DNA of 64,000 nucleotides from Litchfieldella anticariensis FP35 = DSM 16096 (GTDB lineage Bacteria > Pseudomonadota > Gammaproteobacteria > Pseudomonadales > Halomonadaceae), in NCBI RefSeq assembly GCF_000409775.1, contig NZ_KE332391.1, positions 492,369 through 556,368 on the forward strand, written 5' to 3'. Under the pieces are notes generated by a model. The model was not told where the DNA came from, did no database searches, and saw only the letters and a list, made by a program, of their open reading frames with translations. Of this stretch, positions 52,122 to 64,000 are shown piece by piece. The position numbers were made by a program, and so were the translations under genes. Every line of letters starts with the position of its first letter. Position 1 is the first letter of the stretch.

Positions 52122-54647
52122 ATGAAGTTCTTCAGAAAGATCGTCATCTCGACAGTGTGGCTTGCCCTGTCACTGGGTACAGCCAGTGTGCTGGCTGTCG
52201 TAGGGGCTGCTCTGTATTTTGCACCGGGCCTGCCGGATGTCCGCCAACTGCAGGATTTCGAGCTACACACACCCTTGAGAATTTTCACACGGGACGGCAA
52301 GTTGATTGGCGAATTTGGCGAGGAGCGCCGCATGCCGGTGAGCTTCGACGAGATTCCCGAGGACTTCGTGCAAGCACTACTTGCCGCCGAAGATGCCAGT
52401 TTCTTCGATCATCCTGGCGTCGACCCCAAAGGCATCGCCCGCGCGGCATTCGAATTGGTCGCCAGCGGCGGCGATATCCAGTCCGGCGGCAGTACCATCA
52501 CCATGCAGGTGGCTCGTAACTACCTGCTGACGCTCGACCGTACTTTCACGCGCAAGATCCGCGAGATCCTGCTGGCCTTACAAATGGAGCAGGTGTTGAG
52601 CAAGGAAGAGATCTTCTCGCTCTACGTCAACAAGATTTTCCTCGGCAATCGGGCGTACGGCATCGCTGCCGCTGCCGAAACTTATTACAGCAAGTCGCTT
52701 GACGAGCTGAGCTTGGCCGAGAAGGCGATGATTGCCGGTCTGCCCAAGGCACCTTCGACCTTCAACCCACTCGCCAATCCTGAGCGCTCGCTGATCCGCC
52801 GCAATTGGATCCTGTATCGCATGCGCGAACTGGGATATATCGACCAAGCCACCTATGAAGAAACCGTAGCGGCCCCCATTACCGCCCAACGCTTTACGGC
52901 TCAAGTCGAGATCGAAGCCCCCTATGTCGCGGAAATGGCGCGCCAGTTCGCTGTCGACCGCTATGGAGAAGAAGCCTATACCGGTGGATACCGCATCCAC
53001 ACCACTCTCGACGGCGAGTTGCAACCCCTTGCCAGCCAAGCGTTGACTCAAGGTCTTATCGACTACGATACCCGCCATGGCTGGCGTGGCCCCGAGGAAA
53101 GCAACATCCCTCCGAGCCTGGTCGAAGCGCAGGAGCGTACCGAGCGAAGCGGCCTCGAGGAAGAGCTGTCCGAGTCGCCGGAAGTCATGGAAACTGCTCG
53201 CCAGGCGGCCCAGAGCAGTCAGACACGAGTCGAGGGCATCGACGGCGACGTCAGCAACTGGTTACGCGTGCTCGAGCGTACGCCTGAGCTTGGCCCTCTA
53301 CAGCCGGCTATCGTAGTGAAGAGCGATGGCCGTGAAATGGAAGTGCTGACCCGTGAGGGGAAGCGCATCACCCTGGACTGGGACGGCCTGAGCTGGGCTG
53401 GGCGTTATCACACTGCCCGCTGGCACGAAGGGGAGCCCTCCTCGGCATCCGAGATTGCCAAGCGCGGCGACCTGGTACGCATACTACAGCGTGAAGATGG
53501 CAGCTGGCGGCTGTCACAACGTCCCGACGCCGAAGGTTCGATCGTGGTACTGGAGCCGGAAACAGGCGCTATTCTCGCCCTGCAAGGCGGTTTCAGCTTC
53601 TCTGCCAGCAAGTTCAATCGCGCCACCCAAGCCCAGAGACAGACAGGCTCGATCTTCAAACCCTTCGTCTATCTGGCCGCGCTGCAAAACGGCAACATGA
53701 ATGCCGCCACTGTGGTCAACGATGCACCAGTGGTGATGCCCGATGCCGGCGATATCTGGCGACCTGTCAACTCCAGCGGCGACTTCCTGGGCCCCACTCG
53801 TCTGCGGGTCGCCCTAGCCAAATCGCGCAACCTGGTCACGGTGCGCATTCTGCAGACCATGGGGCTGGATAGCACCCTGGACTTCTTACAGCGTTTCGGT
53901 TTCTCCGAAGGACGTTTGCCCCACGGCCTGTCGCTGGCCCTGGGCAGCGCTTCCCTGACGCCGCTAGAGATGACCAACGCCTATGCCGTACTAGCCAATG
54001 GCGGTTTCCAGGTATCTCCTTGGTTCATCGAGAAGGTGACCCGCGGCAGCGACGACGAGGTTCTCGAGGAAGCCATACCGCGTGTAGCTTGTCGCGAGTG
54101 CCCTGAAGGCGCCCGTGAAGTGACCATCGACGGTGAGCGCCATGCCCTCGCCCCGCGTGTCGCCGACCCAGCGGCCATTTACATCCTGCGCGACATGTTG
54201 CGTGATGTGATCGAGACTGGCACGGGACGTGCCGCACTGGAGCTGGGCCGCAGCGATATCGTCGGCAAGACCGGTACCACCAATGAGCGACGTGATGCGT
54301 GGTTTGCCGGTTACAACTCTGATCTGGTGACCACCGTATGGGTTGGCAAGGACAGCAACGAAACCACCGGCGAGTACGGTGGCCAAGCCGCATTGCCGAT
54401 ATGGATGAACTTCATGGGAAGTGCGCTAAAGGGCAAGCCCGAAGCCATACCGGAAGCACCAAGCGATATCGTCCAGGCACGCATCGACCCGAACACGGGG
54501 CGCCGCCTGCATGACGACCAATCCGGTGGTATCAGTGAGATCTTCCATGCCGACCATCTGCCGGACTACCAGCCGCGAACCATCGAGCGCGAACTGGAAA
54601 ACCGCAGCGGCTCTCAAGGGACAGGCACTTACGAAGCCATCTTTTGA
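52122..54647 (+). CDS. mrcA: Penicillin-binding protein 1A
   Basis: This 841-residue class A PBP makes and crosslinks peptidoglycan. It has an N-terminal membrane anchor (residues 8-34) and a GT51 glycosyltransferase domain with Glu90 in AAEDASFFDHPG. An OB-like insertion follows. The transpeptidase domain has the SIFK nucleophile motif at 510-513, SRN at 568-570 and KTG at 716-718. The ribosome site is weak. It is divergent from pilM across 241 bases, as is common in this group. Confidence 0.95.
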   Translation: MKFFRKIVISTVWLALSLGTASVLAVVGAALYFAPGLPDVRQLQDFELHTPLRIFTRDGKLIGEFGEERRMPVSFDEIPEDFVQALLAAEDASFFDHPGVDPKGIARAAFELVASGGDIQSGGSTITMQVARNYLLTLDRTFTRKIREILLALQMEQVLSKEEIFSLYVNKIFLGNRAYGIAAAAETYYSKSLDELSLAEKAMIAGLPKAPSTFNPLANPERSLIRRNWILYRMRELGYIDQATYEETVAAPITAQRFTAQVEIEAPYVAEMARQFAVDRYGEEAYTGGYRIHTTLDGELQPLASQALTQGLIDYDTRHGWRGPEESNIPPSLVEAQERTERSGLEEELSESPEVMETARQAAQSSQTRVEGIDGDVSNWLRVLERTPELGPLQPAIVVKSDGREMEVLTREGKRITLDWDGLSWAGRYHTARWHEGEPSSASEIAKRGDLVRILQREDGSWRLSQRPDAEGSIVVLEPETGAILALQGGFSFSASKFNRATQAQRQTGSIFKPFVYLAALQNGNMNAATVVNDAPVVMPDAGDIWRPVNSSGDFLGPTRLRVALAKSRNLVTVRILQTMGLDSTLDFLQRFGFSEGRLPHGLSLALGSASLTPLEMTNAYAVLANGGFQVSPWFIEKVTRGSDDEVLEEAIPRVACRECPEGAREVTIDGERHALAPRVADPAAIYILRDMLRDVIETGTGRAALELGRSDIVGKTGTTNERRDAWFAGYNSDLVTTVWVGKDSNETTGEYGGQAALPIWMNFMGSALKGKPEAIPEAPSDIVQARIDPNTGRRLHDDQSGGISEIFHADHLPDYQPRTIERELENRSGSQGTGTYEAIF

Positions 54648-54744
54648 AACAAGCTGGCCGAAGCGATAGGGGCATCGCTTCGGCCACATCGCCTTTCGTC
54701 ACACTTTGGCACCACCTGCTTACGGCAACCAGGGAGTCCTTGCC

Positions 54745-55494
54745 ATGCAACGCCATTTGACCGGCCTGGCGGTCGCTACCACGCTGCTTGCAGCAAGCCC
54801 TTCGGCACTGGCCAGCCCCTTTTATTCTCCCCCAGCTCCCGAGAAGGATGCCCCTTCTTTCAGCGGGGAATCCGAGCTCGGCTACACACACCTATCCGGC
54901 AATACCGACAGTGAGACGCTGATCGCCAAGGGCCGCCTGACCTGGCTGACCAGGCCATGGACCCACACGCTGCGCGCGGAAACTCGCAAAGTCGAACGAA
55001 ACGACGACACCAGCGCCGAACAATATCTGTTGGCTGGACGTGAGCGTTATGACCTTGACGGGCCACATTACCTTTTTGGGTTCGCCCGCTGGGAAAAGGA
55101 CCGCTTCAGTGGCTATGAATACCAGTTCACCACCATTGGCGGTTATGGCCGACAAATTCTCGACACTGATACTCATACGTTGTCGCTCGAAGGAGGCCCC
55201 GGCTACCGCTTCGATGCCATTGACGACGATGGCACCGAAGAGTTAGGGGTCGCCTACGGCGCACTGGACTATCGTTGGGACTTCTCTCCGATTGCCTCGC
55301 TCGCACAGGAAGCGTCCGTGGAAGCCACCGACAGCAATGTCACGACCCGCTCACTGTCGTCGCTCACTGCCGATCTCAATTCGCGCCTTTCACTGCGTAT
55401 TTCTCACGAGATCAAGAACAACTCGAATCCGCCCGACACGGCCGACGCCCATACCGATCGCACGACCAGTGCCACTCTGCTCTATAGCTGGTAG
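54745..55494 (+). CDS. DUF481 outer membrane beta-barrel protein (YdiY-like)
   Basis: This 249-residue protein has a signal peptide (HLTGLAVATTLLAASPSALA) and alternating beta strands ending in an aromatic residue (LLYSW), as in outer membrane barrels. The SGESELGYTHLSGNTDSETL segment marks the DUF481/YdiY (salt-induced outer membrane protein) family. I chose ATG 54745, which has AGGGAG nine bases upstream. The function is not established. Confidence 0.82.
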   Translation: MQRHLTGLAVATTLLAASPSALASPFYSPPAPEKDAPSFSGESELGYTHLSGNTDSETLIAKGRLTWLTRPWTHTLRAETRKVERNDDTSAEQYLLAGRERYDLDGPHYLFGFARWEKDRFSGYEYQFTTIGGYGRQILDTDTHTLSLEGGPGYRFDAIDDDGTEELGVAYGALDYRWDFSPIASLAQEASVEATDSNVTTRSLSSLTADLNSRLSLRISHEIKNNSNPPDTADAHTDRTTSATLLYSW

Positions 55495-55522
55495 CTCCTC
55501 GACACCACGGCTTTCCAACGCA

Positions 55523-55548
55523 AGACGCCGGCCCTTCGGCCGGCGTCT
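55523..55548. terminator. Hairpin between convergent DUF481 gene and maeB
   Basis: An 11-bp perfect stem (AGACGCCGGCC 55523-55533 with 55538-55548) surrounds loop CTTC. There is no long T run. It probably terminates both genes. Confidence 0.7.
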
Positions 55549-55578
55549 GACTAACACCTGATCAAGAGGAGGTTTGAC

Positions 55579-56850
55579 TCAACTGCCATAGACCTCTTCG
55601 ATGCTGCTCAGTGGGTAGTGCGAGGGATAAGGCTTACGTGCCACCCCAGAGTCTACCGCTGCCTGAGCGACGGCTGACGAGACTCGATCCAGTAGGCGAG
55701 AATCCATCGGTGTGGGGATGATATAGCCACGCCCGAACTCCAGAGAGTCGACCTCATAAGCATCCAACACCTCCTGGGTTACCGGCTCGCGTGCAAGATC
55801 CTGCAGAGCATGTACCGCCGCAACTTTCATCTCTTCGTTGATACGCGTAGCACGGACGTCCAATGCACCACGGAAGATGAACGGAAAGCCTAGTACGTTG
55901 TTGACCTGATTGGGGAAATCGGAACGCCCGGTGGCCATGATCACGTCGTCGCGAGTGGCATTGGCGACGTCGGGATGGATTTCCGGGTCCGGGTTGGAGC
56001 AGGCAAACACCACTGGATTGGCTGCCATCTTGTTGAGTTGTTCCGGAGAAAGCAGGTTGGGACCAGACAGGCCGACAAAGACGTCAGCACCGTCAATGGC
56101 GTCATCCAGAGTACGGCGCTCGGTATCGGTGGCGAACATCGCCTTGTATTGATTGAGATCCTCGCGACCGCTGTGGATCACGCCCTTGCGATCGAGCATG
56201 TAGATGTTCTCAGCCTTGGCCCCGCAGGCGACCAGCAGCTTCATGCAAGCAATCGCTGCGGCTCCGGCACCCAAGCATACGATACGTGCTTGGTCGATGG
56301 CCTTGCCGGCGATATCCAAGGCATTGAGCATACCGGCAGCGGTAACGATCGCCGTGCCGTGCTGGTCATCATGAAACACGGGAATGCTGCAGCGTTCGAT
56401 GAGCGCCCGCTCGATCTCGAAGCATTCCGGCGCCTTGATGTCCTCGAGATTGATGCCTCCCCAGGTATCGGCGATACGTGCGACAGTATCGATGAAGGCC
56501 TGCGGGCTCTCGGCATTGACTTCGACATCCACTGAATTGATACCAGCAAACTTCTTGAACAGCACGCCCTTGCCTTCCATGACCGGCTTGCTGGCCAACG
56601 GCCCCAGGTTGCCCAAGCCTAGAATTGCCGAGCCATCGGAAATTACCGCCACCAGGTTGCCTTTGCCGGTGTACAGATACGCGTTTTCCGGATCCTTGGC
56701 GATCTCACGACAAGGCTCAGCAACCCCCGGACTATAGGCCAGGGCCAGATGCTTGGCCGAAGTGGTCGGCTTGGTCAATTCGACAGACAGCTTGCCGGGA
56801 ATCGGCTGTGAATGATAATCCAGTGCCGCTTGTTTCTTCGCGTCAGTCAT
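55579..56850 (-). CDS. NADP-type malic enzyme, short form
   Basis: This 423-residue enzyme decarboxylates malate to pyruvate. Visible parts are the malate-binding LAYSPGVAEPC, metal-binding segments (VFHDDQHGTAIV) and the nucleotide-binding fold VCLGAGAAAIACMKLL. It lacks the C-terminal phosphotransacetylase-like domain of long MaeB proteins, so it is the stand-alone form. NADP rather than NAD preference is not readable with certainty. It could receive malate derived from fumarate made by the nic pathway. Confidence 0.92.
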   Translation of the reverse strand: MTDAKKQAALDYHSQPIPGKLSVELTKPTTSAKHLALAYSPGVAEPCREIAKDPENAYLYTGKGNLVAVISDGSAILGLGNLGPLASKPVMEGKGVLFKKFAGINSVDVEVNAESPQAFIDTVARIADTWGGINLEDIKAPECFEIERALIERCSIPVFHDDQHGTAIVTAAGMLNALDIAGKAIDQARIVCLGAGAAAIACMKLLVACGAKAENIYMLDRKGVIHSGREDLNQYKAMFATDTERRTLDDAIDGADVFVGLSGPNLLSPEQLNKMAANPVVFACSNPDPEIHPDVANATRDDVIMATGRSDFPNQVNNVLGFPFIFRGALDVRATRINEEMKVAAVHALQDLAREPVTQEVLDAYEVDSLEFGRGYIIPTPMDSRLLDRVSSAVAQAAVDSGVARKPYPSHYPLSSIEEVYGS

Positions 56851-57025
56851 GCGTCTTGTCCGGTCATATCATGGAGGTGTCGAGCCAGAATATAGAAAAA
56901 CCCTCAGCGTCACAACTTGAGCCAACTCGCTGTCATTACAGACTTTTAATTGCTTGTTTGAAGACATTTCCAGATATTCGCCGCAACTTATGACTGACAG
57001 AAGAGACATAAAGCAAAGCTTATCG

Positions 57026-57035
57026 CCCCCCCCCC
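57026..57035. repeat. Homopolymer of ten C
   Basis: A run of ten cytosines lies about 175 bases before the maeB start and just beyond the rpmE terminator. It may be length-variable. It is outside any coding region. Confidence 0.6.
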
Positions 57036-57057
57036 ATCTTGACTCCTCCCTCAACGA

Positions 57058-57090
57058 GAAAACCCGCCCGGAGAGCCCGGACGGGTTTTC
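57058..57090 (-). terminator. Terminator after rpmE
   Basis: GAAAACCCG and CGGGTTTTC flank a further GCCCGG/CCGG pairing, giving a stem with A/T ends that can work on both strands. It lies 41 bases after the rpmE stop. Confidence 0.82.
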
Positions 57091-57131
57091 GATATGACAG
57101 CGGAAGTGGCTAAGCCGAACGGTGGCTGTCT

Positions 57132-57347
57132 TCAGCCGCGCTTGACGGCGGCACCGAAACGCTTGTTGAAGCGTTCGACGCGGCCACCCGTGGTCGCCTG
57201 CTTCTGCTTGCCAGTATAGAACGGATGACACTGGGAGCAGACGTCCAAGGAGAGGTCATGGCCGGCAGTGGAACCGACGTCGAAGGTCGCGCCACAGGAA
57301 CAGGTGGCAGTGACCATCTTGTATTCGGGATGGATACCTTGTTTCAT
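57132..57347 (-). CDS. rpmE: 50S ribosomal protein L31, zinc-binding form
   Basis: This 71-residue protein has the full length of bL31 with the four zinc cysteines Cys16, Cys18, Cys37 and Cys40 (C+ form). The typical end [12 protein letters not shown] is present. A strong terminator follows. It is divergent from priA. Confidence 0.96.
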   Translation of the reverse strand: MKQGIHPEYKMVTATCSCGATFDVGSTAGHDLSLDVCSQCHPFYTGKQKQATTGGRVERFNKRFGAAVKRG

Positions 57348-57471
57348 CTTTAAGCCTCATGAAGCAGTATGCCGCCACCTGATCCTTGCCAGGCACCGCA
57401 TACGGGTTGTCATCGTACGGAAGTCTCGTACGGACTCGGACCGATTACCGCCATGCGACCCAAAGGCATGC

Positions 57472-59760
<2,289 letters not shown>

Positions 59761-59880
59761 AAGAGGGAAGATCGGCGCTACGCGCCTGGAAGATGAAAGA
59801 ACACCACTGCTTAGCTAACGAGAGGAGCGAAACATCGGATACTCCCTTTTCTTCCGACGTCAAGCGGCGTAGCCGCGTCT
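59761..59880. repeat. REP-like inverted pair upstream of argS
   Basis: Two small hairpins with the same look lie head to head. GGCGC-TAC-GCGCC (59774-59786) is flanked by GAAGAT, and GCGGC-GTA-GCCGC (59864-59876) is flanked by GTCTTC. The arrangement suggests a dispersed intergenic repeat. The rest of the gap to argS shows nothing else clear. Confidence 0.4.
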
Positions 59881-60047
59881 TCTTACTTATCTCTTCCGGC
59901 GCAGCCGGGCTGGGGTTTAAAGCCGCGCCGCAATTGCCGATAATGACCCACCATTCGCCCCAGCGCGACGATTCATACCTGCCACCGCGAGATTCATCAT
60001 TGTCAACCGCTCGCGCTGCGCCAGGGACACAGGACATTCGAGACCCC

Positions 60048-61733
60048 ATGAAAGACACCATCATCTCGCTGCTTGACGAAGCCCTCACCACCCTCAAGCA
60101 GCAGGGCGAGTTGCCCCAGGACATCGCGCCGACCATCAAGGTCGATGCCACCAAGGACAAGGCTCATGGCGACTACGCCACCAACCTGGCGCTGATGCTG
60201 GCCAAGCCGGCCGGCAAGAAACCCCGCGATTTGGCAGAGGCGCTGGTTGCCGCATTACCAGCCTCCAGCGCTGTCGACAAGACCGAGATTGCCGGCCCAG
60301 GCTTCATTAACTTCTTCGCTACCACCGATGCTGCCGCCCAGATCATTCCTGCAGTGCTCGATGCCGGCGATACCTTCGGCCGCAGCCTGATTGGCAAGGG
60401 CCAGAAAGTGCAAGTGGAGTTCGTTTCTGCCAACCCCACCGGCCCTCTGCATGTCGGCCACGGCCGCGGCGCCGCAATCGGCGATAGCTTGTGCCGGCTG
60501 CTAGAAGCCATCGGTTACGATGTGACTCGCGAGTTCTACTACAACGACGCCGGCGCCCAGATCAACAATCTGGCGGCTTCAGTACAGGCCCGCGCCAAGG
60601 GACTAGGCCCTGACGACGAAAGCTGGCCGGAAGATGGCTATCGCGGGGACTACATCGTCGACGTCGCCAACAGTTATCTCGCCGGCGACACAGTCCACGC
60701 CGACGACCGTCATGTCACCGCCAAGGGCGACTCCGACGATCTGAACGCCATTCGCGAGTTCGCCGTGGCTTACCTGCGCCGCGAACAGGACCTCGATCTC
60801 AAGGCCTTCGGCGTCGAGTTCGACGTCTATTTCCTTGAGTCCTCACTGTACGAGGACGGCAAGGTCGAGGCCACCATCGAGCGGCTCATCGAAGGCGGCC
60901 ACACCTACGAGCATGATAGCGCCCTGTGGCTGCGCACCACCGACTTTGGCGACGACAAGGACCGGGTGATGCGTAAGTCAGACGGCGACTACACCTACTT
61001 CCTGCCCGATGTCGCCTATCATCTGGACAAATGGCAACGCGGCTTCAAGACGGTGATCAATGAGCAGGGGGCGGATCACCACTCTACTGTGACGCGGGTT
61101 CGTGCCGGCCTACAGGCGCTAGAGACCGGCATACCGCAGGGCTGGCCCGACTACGTACTACACCAGATGGTGCTGGTCACCCGTTCCGGGGTCGAAGTCA
61201 AGCTTTCCAAGCGCGCCGGCAGCTATGTGACCCTGCGCGATCTGATCGATGAAGTCGGCCGTGATGCTACCCGCTACTTCCTGGTCGCCCGCCGTGCCGA
61301 CTCCCAGCTCACCTTCGATATCGACCTGGCCCGCTCCCAGTCCAACGACAACCCCGTTTACTATATCCAGTACGCGCACGCCAGGGTGTGCAGCATGCTG
61401 CGCAAGGCTGAGGCGGAAGGCCTGGATTTCGACCGAGCTCACGCCATCGATCATCTCGCACAGCTCGATGCCGACCAGGAAAAAGCGTTGATGAATCGCC
61501 TGGCTCGCTTTCCCGAGGTGGTCGAACATGCGGCTGTCTCGCGCGAACCCCAGCAGATCGCCCAGTACCTGCAGGATCTGGCCGCGGACTTCCATACTTG
61601 CTACAACGCGGTCAAGGTGATGGTCGATGATTCCGACCTGCGCAACGCTCGCTTGGCGCTGGGACTGGCCACTCGCCAGGTACTCCGTAACGGTTTGAAT
61701 CTATTGGGTGTCAGCGCCCCAGAGGAGATGTGA
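60048..61733 (+). CDS. argS: Arginyl-tRNA synthetase
   Basis: This 561-residue class I synthetase charges tRNA-Arg. The HIGH motif appears as HVGH at 135-138 and the KMSKS counterpart as KLSKR at 385-389. The N-terminal Add-1 domain and the C-terminal anticodon-binding helices are complete. I chose ATG 60048 because the protein then matches the usual length; 85 more upstream codons are open but fall in the repeat region. The ribosome site is weak. Confidence 0.95.
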   Translation: MKDTIISLLDEALTTLKQQGELPQDIAPTIKVDATKDKAHGDYATNLALMLAKPAGKKPRDLAEALVAALPASSAVDKTEIAGPGFINFFATTDAAAQIIPAVLDAGDTFGRSLIGKGQKVQVEFVSANPTGPLHVGHGRGAAIGDSLCRLLEAIGYDVTREFYYNDAGAQINNLAASVQARAKGLGPDDESWPEDGYRGDYIVDVANSYLAGDTVHADDRHVTAKGDSDDLNAIREFAVAYLRREQDLDLKAFGVEFDVYFLESSLYEDGKVEATIERLIEGGHTYEHDSALWLRTTDFGDDKDRVMRKSDGDYTYFLPDVAYHLDKWQRGFKTVINEQGADHHSTVTRVRAGLQALETGIPQGWPDYVLHQMVLVTRSGVEVKLSKRAGSYVTLRDLIDEVGRDATRYFLVARRADSQLTFDIDLARSQSNDNPVYYIQYAHARVCSMLRKAEAEGLDFDRAHAIDHLAQLDADQEKALMNRLARFPEVVEHAAVSREPQQIAQYLQDLAADFHTCYNAVKVMVDDSDLRNARLALGLATRQVLRNGLNLLGVSAPEEM

Positions 61734-61736
61734 CTC

Positions 61737-62480
61737 ATGGCCGCTCGTCAATCGCGCCAAGGGAATGGGCGCCAAACCAAGCGCAGCGGCGCCACCTCCA
61801 GACGCGCGCCCAGGAAGCAGTCAAACCGGGGCATACCTGGCTGGTTGTGGGGCATTGCCGGCCTGGTAGCCGGCTTCTTCCTTGCCCAGTACGTTCAGCA
61901 ATCGGCGCCTACACCAGTCGCTACGGTAGTGCCCAAGCCGACGTCGAGTAACGCCTCCGCTTCCACGGGAGCGGACAAGTCGTCGGCCAGTGAATCTCCC
62001 ATGCCAACCTTTGAGTTCTACACCTTGCTGCCGGAGTCTGAAGTCATTGCTCCGCGCTCGGAAGCCACGGCATCTCGGCCACAGCCCCCTGCCCCGGCAC
62101 GTACCGAACCGAAAGCCGAGACAGAGACAGAAACTACTAACGACCCCATTGCAGCCCAGCTGGCAAGCCTCGATGAGGCAGTGAAGCAGAGCATGGCATC
62201 GCGCGAGGAAAGCCAACAAGCCTCTTCATCGCCACCAAGCAACAGCCGTTACATGCTACAGGCAGCCTCATTCCGGGAAACCGGAGATGCCCAGCGCCTG
62301 GCCGGCAGGCTACGCGACTTCGGTCTGCTGGCCAAGATCACCGAGGTCCAGACCGGCGACGGTAATACTTGGCACCGGGTCCAGGTTGGCCCTTACGAGG
62401 ACAGGCGTGAACTCAACCGCGCTCAAGACCTGATGATCACGCAGGGGATCGAGCCGTTGCTGATTCGCCTCCAGAATTGA
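61737..62480 (+). CDS. SPOR-domain membrane protein (FtsN-like)
   Basis: This 247-residue bitopic protein has a basic N-terminus, one transmembrane segment (residues 32-53), a Pro/Ser/Glu-rich linker and a SPOR domain at about 170-247 (SRYMLQAASFRETGDAQRLAGRL). SPOR domains bind denuded peptidoglycan at the septum. The place between argS and hslV is where many gammaproteobacteria carry ftsN. GAGGAG lies eight bases before the start, just after argS. Confidence 0.88.
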   Translation: MAARQSRQGNGRQTKRSGATSRRAPRKQSNRGIPGWLWGIAGLVAGFFLAQYVQQSAPTPVATVVPKPTSSNASASTGADKSSASESPMPTFEFYTLLPESEVIAPRSEATASRPQPPAPARTEPKAETETETTNDPIAAQLASLDEAVKQSMASREESQQASSSPPSNSRYMLQAASFRETGDAQRLAGRLRDFGLLAKITEVQTGDGNTWHRVQVGPYEDRRELNRAQDLMITQGIEPLLIRLQN

Positions 62481-62673
62481 TCCATGACGACACTGGGCTA
62501 TTGAGGCGTCTTGACCCCGAGCATAGGCCCCTATGCCGCCCACCAGCGGCCGGCGGTTGATTTTTGGCATCACCGCCCGCACCTCCCTAAAAGCTTGTTC
62601 GCGGCGTCAGGTAGCGTTTGCGACGCCGAAAGTCATCGGGAGCCCTGCACGCTCCCTCAAGGAGTCCCCCTGC

Positions 62674-63192
62674 ATGACGACTATCGTATCCGTACGCCGC
62701 GGTGACCAGGTCGCCCTGGCCGGCGATGGCCAGGTATCGCTGGGCAACACCGTGATGAAGGGCAATGCCAGCAAGGTACGGCGCCTGTATCGCAATCAGG
62801 TGTTGGCTGGTTTCGCCGGAGGCACTGCCGACGCCTTCACCCTCTTCGAGCGTTTCGAGGCCCAGCTTGAAAAACACCAGGGCCATCTGGTCAAGGCAGC
62901 CGTGGAACTGGCCAAGGACTGGCGTACCGACCGCGCCCTACGCCGACTCGAAGCCTTGCTGGCAGTGGCCGACAAGCATGCCTCGTTGATCATTACTGGC
63001 AACGGTGACGTGGTGGAACCGGAGCGCGGTATCATCGCCATCGGTTCGGGAGGCAACTTCGCCTTGGCTGCAGCCCGCGCCCTACTCGAAAATACCGAAC
63101 TATCGGCCCGCGAAATCACCGAAAAGTCACTCGATATCGCCGCCGACATCTGTGTCTTCACCAACCACAACGTCACGCTGGAAGAGCTCTGA
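62674..63192 (+). CDS. hslV: HslV, proteolytic subunit of the HslUV protease
   Basis: This 172-residue N-terminal nucleophile hydrolase exposes the catalytic Thr2 ([21 protein letters not shown]) after Met removal. The length and the ending NHNVTLEEL are typical. AAGGAG lies nine bases before ATG 62674, whereas 47 open codons upstream are not coding. hslU follows three bases after the stop. Confidence 0.96.
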   Translation: MTTIVSVRRGDQVALAGDGQVSLGNTVMKGNASKVRRLYRNQVLAGFAGGTADAFTLFERFEAQLEKHQGHLVKAAVELAKDWRTDRALRRLEALLAVADKHASLIITGNGDVVEPERGIIAIGSGGNFALAAARALLENTELSAREITEKSLDIAADICVFTNHNVTLEEL

Positions 63193-63195
63193 ACC

Positions 63196-64000
63196 ATGAC
63201 CCAGATGACCCCCCGCGAGATCGTCCATGCGCTAGACCAGTTCATCATTGGCCAGCAAGATGCCAAGCGGTCCGTGGCCATTGCGCTACGTAACCGTTGG
63301 CGGCGCATGCAGCTCGACGAAGAGCTGCGCAGCGAAGTTACGCCCAAGAATATCCTGATGATCGGCCCCACCGGCGTCGGCAAGACCGAGATCGCCCGCC
63401 GCCTGGCCAAGCTCGCCAATGCGCCCTTCATCAAGGTCGAGGCGACTAAGTTTACCGAGGTCGGTTATGTGGGACGCGACGTCGAGTCGATCGTTCGTGA
63501 CCTGACCGAGGCGGCGATCAAGATGGTCCGCGAACAAGCCAAGGCCGAGGTTCGCCATAAGGCCGAGGACGCGGCTGAGGACCGTATTCTCGATGCTCTC
63601 CTGCCACCGCCTCGCGGTCAGGAAGACAGCCCGCGCCAGGACAGCTCCACACGCCAGCTTTTCCGCAAGAAGTTGCGCGAAGGCCAACTCGACGATAAGG
63701 AAATCGATATCGAAATCACGGCCCAGGGTCCGGGCATCGATATCATGACCCCGCCAGGCATGGAGGAAATGACCAGCCAGTTGCAAAGTCTGTTCGCCAA
63801 CATCGGCCGACAAAAGAGCGAGACCAAACGTGTCACGGTCAAGGACGCCTGGCAACTGCTACGTGACGAGGAAGCTGCCAAACTGGTCAACGAAGAAGAG
63901 ATCAAGCGCCGCGCCATCGATGCCGTGGAACAGAACGGTATCGTCTTCCTCGATGAGATCGACAAGGTCACCAAGGGGCAGCAGACCAGCGGTGGCGATG
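63196..64000 (+). CDS. hslU: HslU, ATPase subunit of the HslUV protease, N-terminal part
   Basis: The gene runs off the right edge; 268 codons are visible. AAA+ unfoldase features are Walker A GPTGVGKT at 57-64, the GYVGRD pore loop after TEVGYVG, the intermediate I domain and Walker [10 protein letters not shown] near the edge. It feeds unfolded substrates to HslV. It is incomplete only because of the window end. Confidence 0.96.
   Translation, partial: MTQMTPREIVHALDQFIIGQQDAKRSVAIALRNRWRRMQLDEELRSEVTPKNILMIGPTGVGKTEIARRLAKLANAPFIKVEATKFTEVGYVGRDVESIVRDLTEAAIKMVREQAKAEVRHKAEDAAEDRILDALLPPPRGQEDSPRQDSSTRQLFRKKLREGQLDDKEIDIEITAQGPGIDIMTPPGMEEMTSQLQSLFANIGRQKSETKRVTVKDAWQLLRDEEAAKLVNEEEIKRRAIDAVEQNGIVFLDEIDKVTKGQQTSGGD

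Noticed and set aside
57268-57471. Upstream extension of priA overlapping rpmE on the other strand
   Set aside because: It is antisense to the rpmE coding region and its composition does not look like PriA; ATG 57472 or TTG 57514 is preferred.
59793-60047. Extended argS start at 59793
   Set aside because: The 85 extra residues fall in the repeat region and exceed the family's usual length; ATG 60048 gives 561 residues.

Overview
The window looks like a chromosomal segment of a halophilic gammaproteobacterium of the Halomonas group. I infer this from the high GC content, gammaproteobacterial housekeeping blocks (gltBD, pilMNOPQ-aroK-aroB, mrcA, priA-argS-SPOR-hslVU) and strong resemblance of the proteins to pseudomonad/halomonad families. 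No database search was possible. I see no rRNA, tRNA, CRISPR array, complete insertion sequence or prophage.

Layout. (1) 1-4732: end of a PQQ biosynthesis operon on the + strand, with the pqqE C-terminus, an S9 prolyl-oligopeptidase-type hydrolase and the M16 peptidase pqqF, coupled by ATGA overlaps. (2) 4992-6836: glutathione-dependent formaldehyde oxidation (frmA, gfa), a logical partner of PQQ alcohol dehydrogenases. (3) 7113-8318: an SbmA/BacA peptide transporter. (4) 8481-21650: a full aerobic nicotinate (nic) pathway in two divergent arms plus its MarR regulator nicR. The minus arm is nicX-nicA-cytochrome subunit-DUF3311-Na+/solute symporter. The plus arm is nicC-nicD-nicE-nicF. A separate molybdenum subunit is transcribed divergently from nicR. 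(5) 21810-39508: an aromatic acid supercluster read almost entirely leftward, with catB-catC-catA-benABCD-BenE-like carrier, then a small ORF, a five-gene ABC importer, a second benE and a salicylate hydroxylase-like gene. It is flanked by a LysE exporter and by catR. (6) 39581-64000: housekeeping genes.

How it works together. Nicotinate is hydroxylated by NicA, a molybdenum subunit and a cytochrome c subunit. NicC, NicX, NicD, NicF and NicE then take it to fumarate. Benzoate is converted by BenABCD, and probably salicylate by the NahG-like enzyme, to catechol. CatA, CatB and CatC open and isomerise it for the beta-ketoadipate pathway, whose later enzymes are not in this window.

The most interesting signals are as follows. 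The nicotinate dehydrogenase is split: the cytochrome fusion carries only a shortened, degenerate molybdenum-type domain, and an intact molybdenum subunit lies 6 kb away. A 45-bp CatR-type control region before catB recurs, 36/45 identical, in front of the aromatic transporter operon. Three related palindromes are candidate NicR operators. An ACAAC-rich leader recurs just before the start codons of many catabolic genes and resembles the A-rich targets of Crc/Hfq. There is also a 34-codon ORF whose leader and N-terminus resemble catA, a 131-bp MITE-like element after aroB, and several REP-like repeats.
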